Assembly: GCA_902773455.1 (NCBI GenBank)
Contig: CACYEW010000269.1
Location: 1-14,588 of the forward strand
Direction of reading: 5' to 3'
Length of the DNA: 14,588 nucleotides
Source of the DNA: an uncultured Ruminococcus sp.
GTDB taxonomy: Bacteria > Bacillota > Clostridia > Oscillospirales > CAG-272
The notes beneath the pieces were generated by a model, which worked only from the letters and a program-made list of their open reading frames with translations, was not told where the DNA came from and did not search any database. Each line of letters opens with the position of its first letter. Position 1 is the stretch's first letter. Below are positions 13,875 through 14,588 of this stretch, piece after piece. The position numbers and the translations under genes were made by a program.

Positions 13875-14288
13875 TCAGCCTCTTGCGTTGTAATCCGCGT
13901 TGATGAGGTTCTGGGCTTTGATGTATTTATGCGTAAATACGAACGGACCTATGACGATGAGGGAGCCGAGAACTCCCCAGCCCCAGAACGTGCCTGCGCT
14001 GAAATTGTAGGCTATTCCGCGGCGTTTGAGCTCGTCGCCCATACGGTTGCAGATGCGGTGCTGCCATACGATGGCTGCGATGCCGCAGGTGATCGGAGCG
14101 ACGATGAATGTGAGAAGCAGGTAGTGCATCGACTTTTTGCCGTCGTGCGGACTTGCTATGAGATTGATCTCATTCGTCATTTTCGTATACATGACGAGCG
14201 GGTAAATGCCGAACGTGATAAGGCCGAGGAGAAGCGCTTTGATAAGACCTCTGTTCGTCTTGAGCTGAGGGCGAGCGGGATTATTCAT
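13875..14288 (-). CDS. DUF4234-type small membrane protein
   Basis: This 137-residue protein has a short basic N-terminus and three probable transmembrane helices near 15-35 (LIKALLLGLITFGIYPLVMY), 55-75 (HYLLLTFIVAPITCGIAAIV) and 100-119 (TFWGWGVLGSLIVIGPFVF). The pattern ITFGIYPLVMYTKMTNEIN after the first helix is characteristic of DUF4234 proteins, widespread in Firmicutes and of unknown function. The loop KMTNEINLIASPHDGKK and the cytoplasmic-looking segment HRICNRMGDELKRR (77-90) are polar and charged. GGAGG lies 8 bases before the ATG, behind a near-perfect promoter, which suggests fairly strong constitutive transcription. The next gene starts 77 bp downstream, with the unusual hairpin in between. 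Confidence 0.85.
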   Translation of the reverse strand: MNNPARPQLKTNRGLIKALLLGLITFGIYPLVMYTKMTNEINLIASPHDGKKSMHYLLLTFIVAPITCGIAAIVWQHRICNRMGDELKRRGIAYNFSAGTFWGWGVLGSLIVIGPFVFTHKYIKAQNLINADYNARG

Positions 14289-14312
14289 AGTTGATTCCTC
14301 CGTTTTTTTTAC

Positions 14313-14341
14313 ATTTTATCACATTGTACGCGTATTGTCAA
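14313..14341 (-). promoter_or_regulatory. Sigma-A promoter with extended -10 for the DUF4234 gene
   Basis: TTGACA (14341-14336) and TAAAAT (14318-14313) are separated by 17 bp. The bases just before the -10 read TGA, giving a TGn extension. The predicted start is near 14306, only a few bases ahead of the GGAGG ribosome binding site (14301-14297). It separates the DUF4234 gene from the sporulation gene upstream, after which no clear terminator is visible. Confidence 0.8.
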
Positions 14342-14377
14342 TATTTTTCCGTCATTTTATTATCCTATATTTTCTTT

Positions 14378-14587
14378 TCAGAAAATCGGTATTTGTTTGC
14401 GTCTTACGGCAAGCTCCGCGCATTCGCATATCATACCGAAATCCGAGACGAGAGAATGCGGCTTGTTCACCGGATCGTCGTAATGAAGCGGCGCGAAATA
14501 ATAATTCTTCCGGTTCAGAAGCTCGCCGATATTCCGCAGATTCGCGCCGAGCGCGTCGTTTGAGCAGAGCGCTATCAGAACGGGGCG
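14378..14587 (-). CDS. spoVFB: Dipicolinate synthase subunit B, C-terminal part
   Basis: Only the last 69 codons are in the window; the gene continues past base 14588. The fragment reads RPVLIALCSNDALGANLRNI, then GELLNRKNYYFAPLHYDDPV, then NKPHSLVSDFG. The N-D-x-L-x-x-N-x-x-N-I-G and DDPV-x-K-P-x-S-L/M signatures are those of SpoVFB/DpaB, a flavoprotein-fold subunit. With SpoVFA it oxidises the lysine-pathway intermediate to dipicolinic acid in the mother cell late in sporulation. The tail (CAELAVRRKQIPIF) matches the usual C-terminal helix ending in a G/R-K-Q-x-x-P pattern. Subunit A would be expected just to the right, upstream in transcription. Its presence marks the organism as descended from a spore former. 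Confidence 0.85.
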   Translation of the reverse strand, partial: RPVLIALCSNDALGANLRNIGELLNRKNYYFAPLHYDDPVNKPHSLVSDFGMICECAELAVRRKQIPIF

Positions 14588-14588
14588 G

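Noticed and set aside
14291..14563. A plus-strand 90-codon open frame at the right edge
   Set aside because: It is antisense to the DUF4234 promoter and the dipicolinate synthase B fragment, and shows no domain.

Overview
The window looks like a chromosomal segment from an uncultured, probably gut-associated, spore-forming Clostridia lineage (Oscillospiraceae- or Christensenellales-like). This is an inference from content: the 3' end of a dipicolinate synthase B gene, a CotH-type kinase, a membrane-anchored cohesin, three lipoproteins with clear lipoboxes, strong GGAGG-type ribosome binding sites and consensus sigma-A promoters. I see no insertion sequence, CRISPR array, tRNA, rRNA or phage gene.

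Left edge (1-1258). A truncated ABC exporter gene runs leftward out of the window. Divergent from it, a family-6-type hypoxanthine/deoxyinosine-DNA glycosylase gene runs rightward from its own promoter.

Main block (1239-11217, minus strand). Nine genes sit head to tail with gaps of at most 15 bp and three 4-bp ATGA overlaps, so they read as one operon of about 10 kb behind one strong promoter near 11270. In transcription order: a DUF4838 lipoprotein with a leucine-rich tail; a small unknown protein; aspartate kinase; an amidohydrolase; a secreted DNA/RNA nuclease lipoprotein; a membrane-anchored single-cohesin protein; bifunctional NAD(P)HX repair enzyme Nnr; endonuclease IV; and an uncharacterised 387-residue protein. 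The last gene overlaps the convergent glycosylase gene by 20 bp. The operon mixes envelope functions with metabolite repair, amino-acid biosynthesis and base-excision repair, and no single pathway explains it.

Divergent surface pair (11218-13245). A 183-bp intergenic region holds a promoter for each direction. Rightward lies a CotH-family kinase lipoprotein with an N-terminal chitobiase-like domain, closed by a hairpin terminator that probably works in both directions.

Right edge (13267-14588, minus strand). This part holds the end of the dipicolinate synthase B gene, then a DUF4234 membrane protein behind an excellent promoter, then an unknown 176-residue protein. An unusual long C-tract/G-tract hairpin lies between the last two. 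No intergenic stretch exceeds 300 bases.

The least explained items are the mixed operon with its lone membrane cohesin, the two unknown genes at 1239 and 8454, and the hairpin at 13823-13860.
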